This document shows, one piece after another, positions 43,499-53,800 of a stretch of DNA of 64,000 bases. The DNA lies in the NCBI GenBank assembly GCA_023334545.1, contig JAADVB010000007.1, positions 100,265 through 164,264 of the forward strand, written 5' to 3'. The stretch comes from Salisapilia sapeloensis (lineage: Eukaryota; Oomycota; Peronosporomycetes; Peronosporales; Salisapiliaceae). The position numbers were made by a program, and so were the translations under genes. Every line of letters starts with the position of its first letter. The stretch's first letter is position 1. The notes under the pieces are model-generated. The model was given only the letters and a program-made list of their open reading frames with translations. It did not search any database and was not told the origin of the DNA.

Positions 43499-45218
43499 TC
43501 ATGTCGATTGGATACGGAGTGGATGGCCTTGGGTATTGAAGACGAACGTCTGTAGATCGATCGTCTCCTCTGGTGCAAAGAGGAGGTACAAGTATGGCAG
43601 TGTCGCTGCTAATATCGACGTTTCCATGGCATTGCCCAGATCTGGAGGCATCTGTGTCACGTCTTTCACGACAGCATAGCCAAACGACGTTCGAGCACTT
43701 GTGTTCAAGCTCTGGAAGATGTCCCATCCCCAGTCTCGATACTTGGCGTCACCGGTGGCTCGATAGAGATAAAATAGACTTTCTGCCGTCTCTGGACGTA
43801 GCTGATGACGTGTGCGGATTGGTGTGATCCCTGGGAAGGTAGCGACATCTGGAGACAGTCCTGTCCTTTGTCTGTGGTGCATGTGGTAGCAGGTTTCTCC
43901 GAGACGTTGCGCCAGCGATAGATGACGTTTGTTTTTTAAAGGGTCAACTTCATGCAGCGACCCGAGGGCAAGCATACCAGGTAGAAGACAGCTTCGATGA
44001 TCCATATTGTCAGATACCTAAGTCGTCGTTTAGATGTATCTGGTGGATAGGCAGGGAATAGTAAATACGTTATAGTGTGGATAGGCAAGCGTATGCATGT
44101 AGAACAGGTCGTCTGGTTCGGAATACACTAGTAAGTGGTCTTCCATGGCCTCGACAGACCGATCGTACATGTCACGTAGGAACTGGTCTTCCTGTCTCTT
44201 GCCACTGTAGAGGTAGACTTTCAAAAGGTACTCGTAGAACGAGTCGGTGGACGCATCCATGTGCAAGGACGACAGAGCCCAGTCGTTCGTATGTGGATTA
44301 TAGTACCCTGGATACAAGTTCGTGGTATTATCAGGAGGGTGGTGTCGGAGGAAATCGTAGAACGCATCGCCCTAGGAAGAGATAATGAAAGACGAATTGG
44401 ACATACGAGATAGGTGATTGTGTACCATTTGTCCGTAGCTGATAACTTCTGTCTCATCCGTCAGGTACCTCAGCTCCAATTGAAGTGTTCCTATGTCTGC
44501 CAATGGCGCTCTAGATCATATACTTCAGTACATGTGTATTCATACACGCCATAACAAGATCGAGTTACAGGTTGTCTAGGAAGGGGCTGTAGGCCGCAGT
44601 CTTCTTAGCAGGGGTCACCCTCGAATAGAAGATACCACGATCAGTCTGAAAAGCTGGCTTCATCAGGTTCATCACTTCCTGTGCCTTGTATAGAAACCCA
44701 CGCTCCCCGGAGAGGGAATGAGCGCTTAGCAACCCACCAACGACTCGGGCGTTGATTTCAGCGACCGAGACACTGATACTTGAATCCTCCTTCCAGTGTT
44801 CCACTGTCATATTTTCAATGATAAAATCTCTAGCTCGCCAAAACTCCTTCTTGAAACCTGCCAGCCAAAGCGTGCTAAGTGACTCAATGAGCTGCGTGTG
44901 GACACCTCCCCATATTTTATCCTTCCTTTTGCCTGAAATAGGAGCAAATTCATCTGCCCCCATGGCCAATTTCTCATAATTCTCATACGTAAATTGGATC
45001 GCTTCTCTAACTCCAGCTCTCCTTTCTTCATTCACTTGTGCTAAATTGACGCGAGGTCGGAATCGCGACAGTATAAAAGTCGTTCTTGATTGTTGGCTGG
45101 AATAAAGGAACAGGAGGACGGAAGTAATGCATATGAATGGAAATAGCTTTTGCTGCCATCGAGGACGACTGCGAAACATGCGTACAATGGGAGATGTATG
45201 ATGATCACCGTGACCCAT
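43499..45218 (-). CDS. Class I alpha-mannosidase, GH47 family, copy A
   Basis: Four exons on the minus strand: 44569-45218, 44426-44510, 44069-44371, 43499-44017 (introns of 58, 54 and 51 nt), giving 518 aa. An upstream in-frame ATG at 45299 would add 27 residues. Type II membrane topology: anchor KLFPFICITSVLLFLYSS, then the GH47 barrel. Catalytic acids are present: Glu in VAEINARVVGGLL, Asp in TDSFYEYLLK and Glu in LRPETAESLFYLYR; the Ca-binding Thr in FVFNTQGHPL. GH47 enzymes trim N-glycan mannoses in the ER or Golgi. This copy is the most divergent of the three neighbours. A is in tandem with B. Confidence 0.92.
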
Positions 45219-45425
45219 GTTGATCAACAGGTCAAAGAAACGTGAGATGACAGATGAGTAGGATACGAACGATTGGACGACTGGTGATCTGATTAACATC
45301 AAGGGTTCATATTCTGGCACGATGCAGCCTTATCCTATCCAAACTACTTTCGCAATGGTTGCTTTCTGTTTCTTCAGAACGGAGCGAACGGAATTGACTA
45401 ACCCTCTATTTTGATTTATTTCATT

Positions 45426-47270
45426 TTAATTCTCAATGCGGAGAGGATGTGCCTCGGTGTTGAACACGTATTCGTCTAATGGCAGGAGAGTCTCTGGTGC
45501 CTGGAGTAGATACGCATACTTGAGCGTCTCGGAGAGAAAGAAGCTCTCCATCACATCCTCCACCTGTGTCTCTTTTGTTGTCACGTCCTTCACGGACCCA
45601 TATCCGTACGTCGTCCGACAGTGTTTTTCTATGCTTTGGAAGATTTCCCATCCTTGGTCTCGATACTTGGTGTCTCCTGTCACTCGATAGAGATAAAAGA
45701 GACTTTCCATCGTCTCTGGACGAAGGACATAGTTCCTACTCTGTACTTTCATCCCAGGGAATTTAACGTTCTCCGGAGATAATCCGGATGGCTGATGAGC
45801 GTACATTTGATAGCACGTCTCCATGAGTTTCTTCGCCATATCAATCTGTTGCTTCTTTTTCTCTTCGCTCTCTACTTCATAGTACGATCCGAGCGCTAGT
45901 AACCCTGGCGTGAAGCATGTTAAGTGGTCCATGCTATGCCTCTCTTTCATTCCTGGTAAACCAAGATTCTTCAAATAGTACAATTGATCTTCCGTCGAGT
46001 ACTCCAGCAAGTACTTTTCAATGCCATTGACCGCCTCGTCGTAAAACTGCTTCAGGTAGGTATCCTGTGGACGCTTCCCACTGTGGATGTATACTTTCAA
46101 CAAGTACTCGTAAAACGAGTCAGCAAACGCTCCTAGTGTCAAAGGAGAACTAGTGACGAAATGACCAGATCGAGGGTCAAAGTGGGCTGGATAGAGTCCC
46201 GTGGATCGATAGGATGGTAGTGTCCTAAGCACGTGATACCACCAGTCTCCCTATGTTGCGACAACGTTAGCGCTTACCGCCTATTAAATATGATCAAGAG
46301 TACCATTTGAGCGTATTTCGGGTCTCTGCTCAGTCTTGAGAGCGTTCGGAACTCTAGTTGGATGGTTCCAATGTCAGCGACGGGTGCTCGGTCATCTCTG
46401 TTTGACATATTGCGATCAGAATCGCTCGAGTTAAAAGTAGATATACATTTCCTACCGTCGATTATTGCGCCATCCGAAGGACGCTTTGCCTGATGCAGGT
46501 TTCAAGACGGTTCGGAACATCTGAGCCTTTGGATCAAAGGCTGGTATAAGTGCGTCCGCGATGACTTTGGCCTTTTCGAGAAAGACAAAGTCATTAGACA
46601 GTTGATGAGCACTTAGCAGCCCACCGATAGCTCGAATGGTTGTTTCAAAGATCGAAATCTCGATCTTGTCATCTTTGTACCATTGGTCTAATGTGAAGTT
46701 GTTTGCAATGAAGTCTCTTGCGCGATTAAACTCGTCCGTCATGTCCATGAGATAAAGCGTGTCGAGGGCATCCAACATGGTGATGGCGATACCTCCCCAC
46801 ACGCTATCTTTTCTACTTCCAGAAACAGGCCCCAATTCATCTGCTCCAAAGGCGTACGTTTCGTAGTTCCCATACGCGAATTGCATAGCTTTTTTAATGT
46901 CTTGCATGCGCTCCGCAGGGTCGCGAACTTCAGAGGTCGAATTCGTATCAGAGATAAAGTAGAGCAAAGGTGAGCCTTCATTTTCACTGCCAGCAGCAGG
47001 GAGATCGTCTGCATTGTGCATCGGATGGTCTTCAGAAGAAAGCACGTTTGGTGTACGAGGTTCGTCGCCACGAAAGGATTTCAGCACAGAATGTTGCGTC
47101 TGGGAAAGCATGGATTGAAAGTACGAGTATTGGAACCAACCGATTAGCAGGAGTAGCGAGGCAATGCCAAGGAATGGCAAGTGCCTTCGCCATGGAACTT
47201 GTCGAGTGACGACCATAGCGGTGGATTGACGATTTAATATCGACAGGTACCTTGAATTTGAAAAGTGCAT
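45426..47270 (-). CDS. Class I alpha-mannosidase, GH47 family, copy B
   Basis: Three exons on the minus strand: 46456-47270, 46304-46397, 45426-46250 (introns of 58 and 53 nt), giving 577 aa. The signal anchor is HLPFLGIASLLLLIGWFQYS, followed by a Ser/Glu-rich stem of about 70 residues. Barrel motifs: FAYGNYETYAFGADELGPVS, IFETTIRAIGGLLSAHQLS (acid Glu), FADSFYEYLLKVYIHSGKRP (Asp), LRPETMESLFYLYRVTGD (Glu) and FNTEAHPLR (Ca site). Its first intron and second intron match those of copy A, supporting common descent. The final 269 bp of coding sequence before the C-terminus is nearly identical to copy C. Confidence 0.93.
45454..45722 (-). repeat. Gene-conversion tract, copy in GH47 B
   Basis: On the minus strand this segment matches 48884-49152 on the plus strand without gaps. 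I count only a handful of base differences, three of them close to the C-terminal edge. Beyond CGTCCAGAG at one edge and the GA of the FNTE codons at the other, the genes differ strongly. Confidence 0.9.
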
Positions 47271-47373
47271 AAACTTATATAATTTCAAATCGCGTTATTT
47301 AAACTTTAACACTGGTGCAAAAATACTTTTATAAATAATTCTAAAAGTTTTTATAACAAAAAGTAACATCATT

Positions 47374-49192
47374 ATGAAAGTATCTGATCAATGTAGCGTA
47401 TCCAAAATATCATTTTCACCAAATCGCAAGATGAGACGAAGACAGAGCAGTGGAGACTCCCTTATCGTATCAATTGTCGGTGCTTTGCTCTTCACACTAG
47501 CTATTGTGTATATACAGAACGTCTCTCTACCTCCTGATGCTGTACATGAAGCTCCATTACTACGTCAGGTTCCTACAGAGCCAAGAACGCCAAAACACAT
47601 TCTCAATCATACGACTTCCCCACCAACTTCAGAGCAAAAAGAACGACTAGAATCGATTAGAAATGCTATGCAATTTGCATATAGTAATTACGAGACGTAT
47701 GCATTTGGAGCAGATGAAGTAGGTCCAGTGTCTGGTGGTCGGAAGAGTCATGTGTGGGGCGGTCTGGCCATGACGATGATCGATTCACTTGGTACTTTAT
47801 GGCTCATGGGTTTTCGAGACGAATTCTGGAGAGCTAGAGAATATATTGCTGCGAATTTAACGCTAGACCACTGGAAGAACGAGTCGATGCCTGCTATCTC
47901 TGTCTTTGAGACGACGATACGCGCTGTCGGTGGATTGCTCTCTGCTTACGAATTGTCTGAGGACAGAGTATTTGTCGATAAAGCGCAGATGATCATGGAG
48001 GAGCTATTGCATGCATTTGACATCGAGGCTGGAGTCTTTGCCTCTCGATACAAAACATCCATCCGAGCAGGTTTCTACCCCGCCGAAGCTGGTCTTATGT
48101 ATGCTTTCTATATATCTTTTGTCTGTATTTAGTAACCGATTTGCCATCGTATGGAACAGGGCGGCAATTGCTGACATTGGCACACTGCAGCTGGAGACGA
48201 GACTTTTATCTCACGTCACTGAAGTCCCAAAGTACGCTCAGATGGTACGTCTTCTCACCACAGCTTGTACTTTTACGTGTATGACGTTTAGAGTGGATAG
48301 GGAGAAGCTTTTTATGGTCTCATCCGAAAGCTAGGGTCATATAAAGACACTGGATTGTTTCCATCGCACTACAATCCTCCCTATCGATCTTTTGTGCACC
48401 GTACGAAACTCACATTTGGAGCATATGCTGACTCTTTCTACGAGTACCTGCTCAAAGTGTACGTCTTCAGTGGTCAAAGACCGGAAGACCAATACTTAAA
48501 AGACTTTTATAACGACGCTATTCGTGGTCTCGAGGAAACTCTACTCTTCTACTCTAAGCACGATGAACTATACGTCGTACACGATCTAATCATACCAGAG
48601 ATGAATGTAAGATCCTATGTGCATTTAACACGCGACCACTAGCTAATTAGTCTTGTGTCTATAGGCAGTGCTTCGAATGGAGCACTTGACGTGCTTTGTA
48701 CCTGGGATGCTTGCGTACGGTACAGTCTGGGAACAAAATGAAACCACGAGTACAAAGCACTTGGATCTTGCCAAGAAGATTGCAGACACTTGCTATGAAC
48801 TGTATGTTCGTCAACCGTCCGGCCTTGCTCCTGACGTCGTCACATTTCCACTCATGTACGCATCAAAGACAGAGTATCGTCTACGTCCAGAGATGATGGA
48901 AAGTCTCTTTTATCTCTATCGAGTGACAGGAGACACCAAGTATCGAGACCAAGGATGGGAAATCTTCCAAAGCATAGAAAAACACTGTCGGACGACGTAC
49001 GGATATGGGTCCGTGAAGGACGTGACAACGAAAGAGACACAGGTGGAGGATGTGATGGAGAGCTTCTTTCTCTCCGAGACTCTCAAGTATGCGTATCTAC
49101 TCCAGGCACCAGAGACTCTCCTGCCATTAGACGAATACGTGTTTAACACGGAAGGTCATGTGTTCCGAGTACAAGGAGTAGAGAACAAGTAG
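47374..49192 (+). CDS. Class I alpha-mannosidase, GH47 family, copy C
   Basis: Four exons: 47374-48098, 48133-48244, 48301-48606, 48665-49192 (introns of 34, 56 and 58 nt), giving 556 aa. The 34-nt intron is needed to join GFYPAEAGLI to NRFAIVWNRAAIADIGTLQL in frame. Signal anchor DSLIVSIVGALLFTLAIVYI. Catalytic residues: Glu in VFETTIRAVGGLL, Asp in YADSFYEYLLKVYVFSGQRP, Glu in LRPEMMESLFYLYRVTGD, and FNTEGH for calcium. The EMM replaces ETM/ETA in the other copies and in most GH47 proteins. Head-to-head with copy B, 103 bp between start codons, so the two may share a promoter. Confidence 0.93.
48099..48132 (+). other. Ultra-short intron (34 nt) in GH47 copy C
   Basis: Starts GTATGCTTTC and ends CTGTATTTAG. 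Without removal the frame terminates at 48132; with removal it continues into a segment (AIADIGTLQLETRL) clearly homologous to copies A and B. This is the best supported of the three very short introns. Confidence 0.8.
48884..49152 (+). repeat. Gene-conversion tract, copy in GH47 C
   Basis: Inverted near-identical partner of 45454-45722. Encodes the segment from RPEMMESLFYLYRVTGD to the FNTE codons. The first differing position changes Thr to Met in RPE[T/M]MES; the other differences in the tract are synonymous. Confidence 0.9.
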
Positions 49193-49216
49193 GATAGAGT
49201 ACGTTGTAAATGACTT

Positions 49217-50725
49217 TTATTCCCGATGTAATCTCGCAACGGCCCAACCGAGTAGCCACTTGAGGTCCGTTAGTGCATACTTTAACGCTTTCGTCCAAAC
49301 GGCATCCGTCTGCTGCTGCTTGTACAAGATGCTAACGTGATGGATCTTGGCCTTGTGCACGTCGATCTTGTACGGGAACTTCATCCTCGGCTCTCGTTCC
49401 TCCACCATTTGCACGAGCTGGTTGATGCACGTCAGCCATGCCCACAAGCCGAGGTTAAAATGGCTTTCAGCAAACTTTGACTGGTCATCTCCATGCAACG
49501 TGTACTCCATGCGAACGTCCTTTGTTCGAACGATTTTGGAAAAGTTGCCAAGTGGTATCACTTGATAATCCGTGAATCGAACGTTCATCAAGTCACTCAG
49601 TGTCTGCAGAAGGAAGGCTGTTTCGCCAAATGCAGCATTAATTTCATTCCACTCGACCATTTCGTCCGGACCACTCTTCCCCATTCGAAAGCTGTTGATC
49701 GTTCCAATACTTCCGTCTTGACTAATGACGAAAGCATCCATGAGCATCTGATGTTTCCGGGTTTTCTTTGTCGAATTCGCGATGGAACCAATAGACGCGA
49801 GGGCAGTGTCTCGAAGCTCATTGAAAATATACTCGGAATATTCTTGATGACACTTTTCGTCCCAGAGACTAGCAGATTCCTTCGTTAAAGCTTCTTCGTC
49901 TTGATGAAGCGCTTGCTGTTGAGATCGAAGCTGTGCTCGTTCCTCTTCCATCAGACGTAGGTTTTCCTGTAGTGCCGCTAGCTCCACTTCGTACTATACT
50001 TTATGAGTCAAAGCGTAGAAGTATGGAAGAGAAGGCAGCTTACATGACGTAGCTTTTCAGACAGATCATCGTTAGAAAGGTTGGATGAAGAGGAGCTTCG
50101 AAAGTAATTCGCATACTGCTTCTTCTGCTCTCGTGTCCGTGCTGCTTCCCTAGGTTACCATGGCATCAGGCAATTTAAGTATGTAGAAAGATAGAGCGTA
50201 CGTGTCTAAGATTTCGGACATCTCATCGCAGCAGTACTGGCATGTAGGTGATTTGATCGGTAATCCAGAGCTATTCAGCAAAGGAGAGTGGATGATATGG
50301 AGTCGACTATATGGTATGAGATATGGAAGCGTACCAGTGCGCATGCTGAGTAGTGAGCTTTTGAATATGATGACTGAGGTCTGCATATTTAAACGCTTGC
50401 ATGCCGTCCTTCCGATGTTCCTTCTCTTCCTCAAAAAGTGCTTTGTTAATTTTCATTCTGTCTGGCTGAGAGTCACTGCCATGCAGCATGGAGGACGTGG
50501 CTGACTGGAATGGGTTGTATTCGCCGGAATGTGAATACGAGGACGTCATGGTTAAAAGCACGAACGATTCATCCATATTTGCAGCTATATCACACATAAA
50601 TACTTTGCATATGACTGAAACATTGATGCAATAGATAGAGCCATACTCGACGATTGCTGGGACGCCTGAGCTGTCGTCAGTGGCTTATCGCATTGGGCAC
50701 ATTTGCCATTCCCTGAGCGAGGCAT
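49217..50725 (-). CDS. ATG6: Beclin-1 / ATG6 (VPS30) autophagy protein
   Basis: Subunit of the class III PI3-kinase complexes. Five exons on the minus strand: 50647-50725, 50335-50584, 50202-50270, 50044-50149, 49217-49993 (introns of 50-64 nt), giving 426 aa. The N-terminus has KCAQCDKPL and, later, PTCQYCCDEMSEILD, the paired CxxC zinc motifs of Beclin; ESFVLLTMTSS is the conserved segment preceding the BH3 region. A coiled coil (MELAALQENLRLMEEERAQL) leads into the BARA domain: TINSFRMGKSGPDEMVEWNE, INAAFGETAFLLQTL and VIPLGNFSKI. Convergent with GH47 copy C, only 24 bp apart. Confidence 0.95.
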
Positions 50726-50861
50726 ATCGTTCTTCCTATACTGAAAACCTGTTCAAGGTCATTTCCAAGGGATGCAGTTTAGTGATCATGTCCGTAAAAT
50801 TAGCTGTTAACTCAACTTCAATAAAACTTCAATAATAAACCACTTAACATTTGAAGATCAT

Positions 50862-53800
50862 TTATGACTGCTCCAGTTCATTTATCTCTCGCATCCGATG
50901 CGCTAATGTCTGTCTCTTCTGCGACAATTTAGCTTTGAGAGTTGCTGCTGATTTCTCTTTGATCTCGTCTCTCGTTCGCACTTGCGTGTATTCAGTTGAT
51001 CGTTTTCGAAAGTCTTCTTCGTTTGCATCACCTTTGGATTGCGGAACGGAGGTTGTATAAGCACCGACTGGTGGAACGGTTCCTCGATCGAAGTTTCGTT
51101 CCTTCTCTTTCGGATTGCGTTCCGTTGCGTTTAAGTTATAAATTGAAGCACGCTTCTGTCTAACTAGACGTGTTGATAACAACTTGCTATCGACGGCATC
51201 TTGAAGACGTAGTCGAGCTCGTTTTGTATTAGTCTCTTGCAATGAGAACTCAGCGTCTGGATCAGATCGTCCGCCTTCAATTGCATCTACCATAGCTATC
51301 ACTCGATCTTGACAAATCTGCAACAACGCAATCATATCCTTTGGTGGCAGCATCTCGAATTCAGTACTCAACGAGCTACCTGTATCCAAGGCTTGAGGAA
51401 TTGGCCAAAGTCGAGCGGCTGGAATTACATTTTCAAAAGGACAGTGAGTAGATGTGATCCCAAGTACCTGTACGATCCGACATGCACCAGCAATGATTTC
51501 TTTCGAATTTGCAAAAATAATTCCTTGTGCCCGGTCGACTCGAGCCAACTCCAACTCCGCCTCGCGCACTTTTTCTTCCAACGAACGAGGATCCTCTGTT
51601 GCTATCACGTTGTTGGATAGCTTTAATGCATGCAGTTGTTGCTCTAACTCCGTTTTATGAATCTTTATTTGCTTCAGTCTAGCTTCATACACTTTAGCTT
51701 GTTCCTCAAAGCTTTCATTGAGCTCATCTCTATTCTGTAGCATCTGTAAGATGGATTCGAGCTTCGGAACACCAGTTGCGATTTGAATCTTGTCACAAAC
51801 AGCTTGGCATTGCTGGATGGCAACCTTGGCAACGATTGACCTGGTTGCCTCGTTGGATTTACTTTTCTTGACGGACGTCAGAGCAGAGTCCACGTCGTTT
51901 TCAGGTCGCTTTCGGACGACTAACTGGACGTTATCGATCATATCTAATCGCTCTTGGAACTGCTGATCGGCAGCGGTCGATACGTATTTCATCTTGTCCC
52001 GAGCTTTTTCCAACTTTCCAACAACCGTTCCAACCAATTTTTTGTTCTTACCAACTGCCTGTCGTAGTGCCGGTACTTCCTTTGATTGCAAATGTTCTCG
52101 CTTGACTTGAAGTGCCTTACGTTCTTCTATCAGATCTCGTTGCTTCATCTGAAAAAGTTTCAACTGCTTTTTAATGCTATCAAAGTGCTCTGGCTCACAT
52201 GCCGGATAGACTTCACAGCTTTGCAACAACTTCGAGTATCCTTTTTGCTGCTTATCAATGTTCTGAACCATCCGATCCACTTTTTCCATACGAATGGTCA
52301 TCTCAGAGATAGCATGCTGAGCCATCTCCCGATCTCGAGATGCAGATGTGTAATGCTGTTCCATCTCTCTCAGCTTGGCCTTGAGAGACTTTAGGTGTGC
52401 CTGTTTCTTCTGCATCTCTTGACGGACATTGTCGTACATCACCTGCAATTTCAACATTACCTGGTGGCTGTAAGATTTTTTCAGCTCTGACTCCGTTTGT
52501 GGATAGTCTTGAAAATGTGCCGGAAGTCCATATGCATTTGTTGCCGTAAGACCGGTGAAAGCAGTTGAGCATAATTCTTTTTGTACGCTATTCTTTGGGT
52601 TACATAGTGCCTTTGATATCTCTAGTTCATCTTCTTTGTCTCGACTGCTTTGTATGGCTGTTAGTACTGGCTGTGAAAGACTCTCGCCCAAGGCCGGTAG
52701 TATGGTATTCGACGGTGTAGCAGATGCCAACGCTTTTGCTGATGAAGATAGCACATTCTTAACGGCAGTGAAAGTGGCTTTGCGCATGAAACCTTGATCA
52801 GGCGATATGAGGAACTCAGTTGGTAAAATGGATGAAGGTGTGGTGGATAGATGGACACTTGTGTTTTGAATAGATGCGAGCTTTCCTGGTGTCATCATTG
52901 CTTTCTGTTTAATATCCATTGTTTGCTTCGTTGTCGCTCTTGATCGTGCTTCCCAGTATTTATGGCTAGTGCGTGAAGACTGTATGCTTGCATTTTGATG
53001 CGATTCTGTAAATGGCCTTGGCATCATACTCGAACATAAGTGTCCAGAGTCTTCACTGTTGCCAAAGTTGTTATTTCCATTCGTCATTTGCGTGCTTCCA
53101 CCAATAGGTGGTAATCCACGCCACTCCCCTGCTGCTCCACCATTATATATTTGACTCGACGGAAACACGTTATTAGGACTAACAAAGGGCTCTCGAATCG
53201 AAATTTCTCGGCCAACTGCCAACCAAGGAATGTTAATCCACACCCAGCGCTGATAGCAATAGTACCAATTGCCATGCGCCTCTTTGCTTTTGATGTGCTT
53301 GTTTAGCGTCGCAAAGGAGTCAAAACAACTGCTTAGAGATATAACGAGACTGGAAGCGGATGCCTCTGGAGCAGAAGCTAAATTGGAACTGCTTGCGTTG
53401 CTATTTCCTTTTTCTTCGCTGCTAGTTCGAACGGACGGAATTACACTCGTTCCCGAGGACTGTAAATGAGGTAAGTAGTCAACAAACTTATATCCGTCTT
53501 TATGGTACTGCGTCAAATCCAGCGGTGCATGCGAAAACGGCGGGAGATATCCTTGATAGTAGGCACAAAATTCATACATGAATTTCGACACAAGCTCGAT
53601 CGTGGCAGTAAAAGTCTTTTTCCTAGGGCGTACGCTTTTATACCATTCCTCGATGCTTTTACTATACTCTTTGACAATGTCGAAAGGAATCATGTAGGTT
53701 GGTGCGATAGACGTTTCGGGCTTGTCAAGCGAGTAGATGTAAAGTGGTCCAGCTGACAATAGTTTCCAATACCCGAACAGCTCATTCTTGTAGTCTGGCG

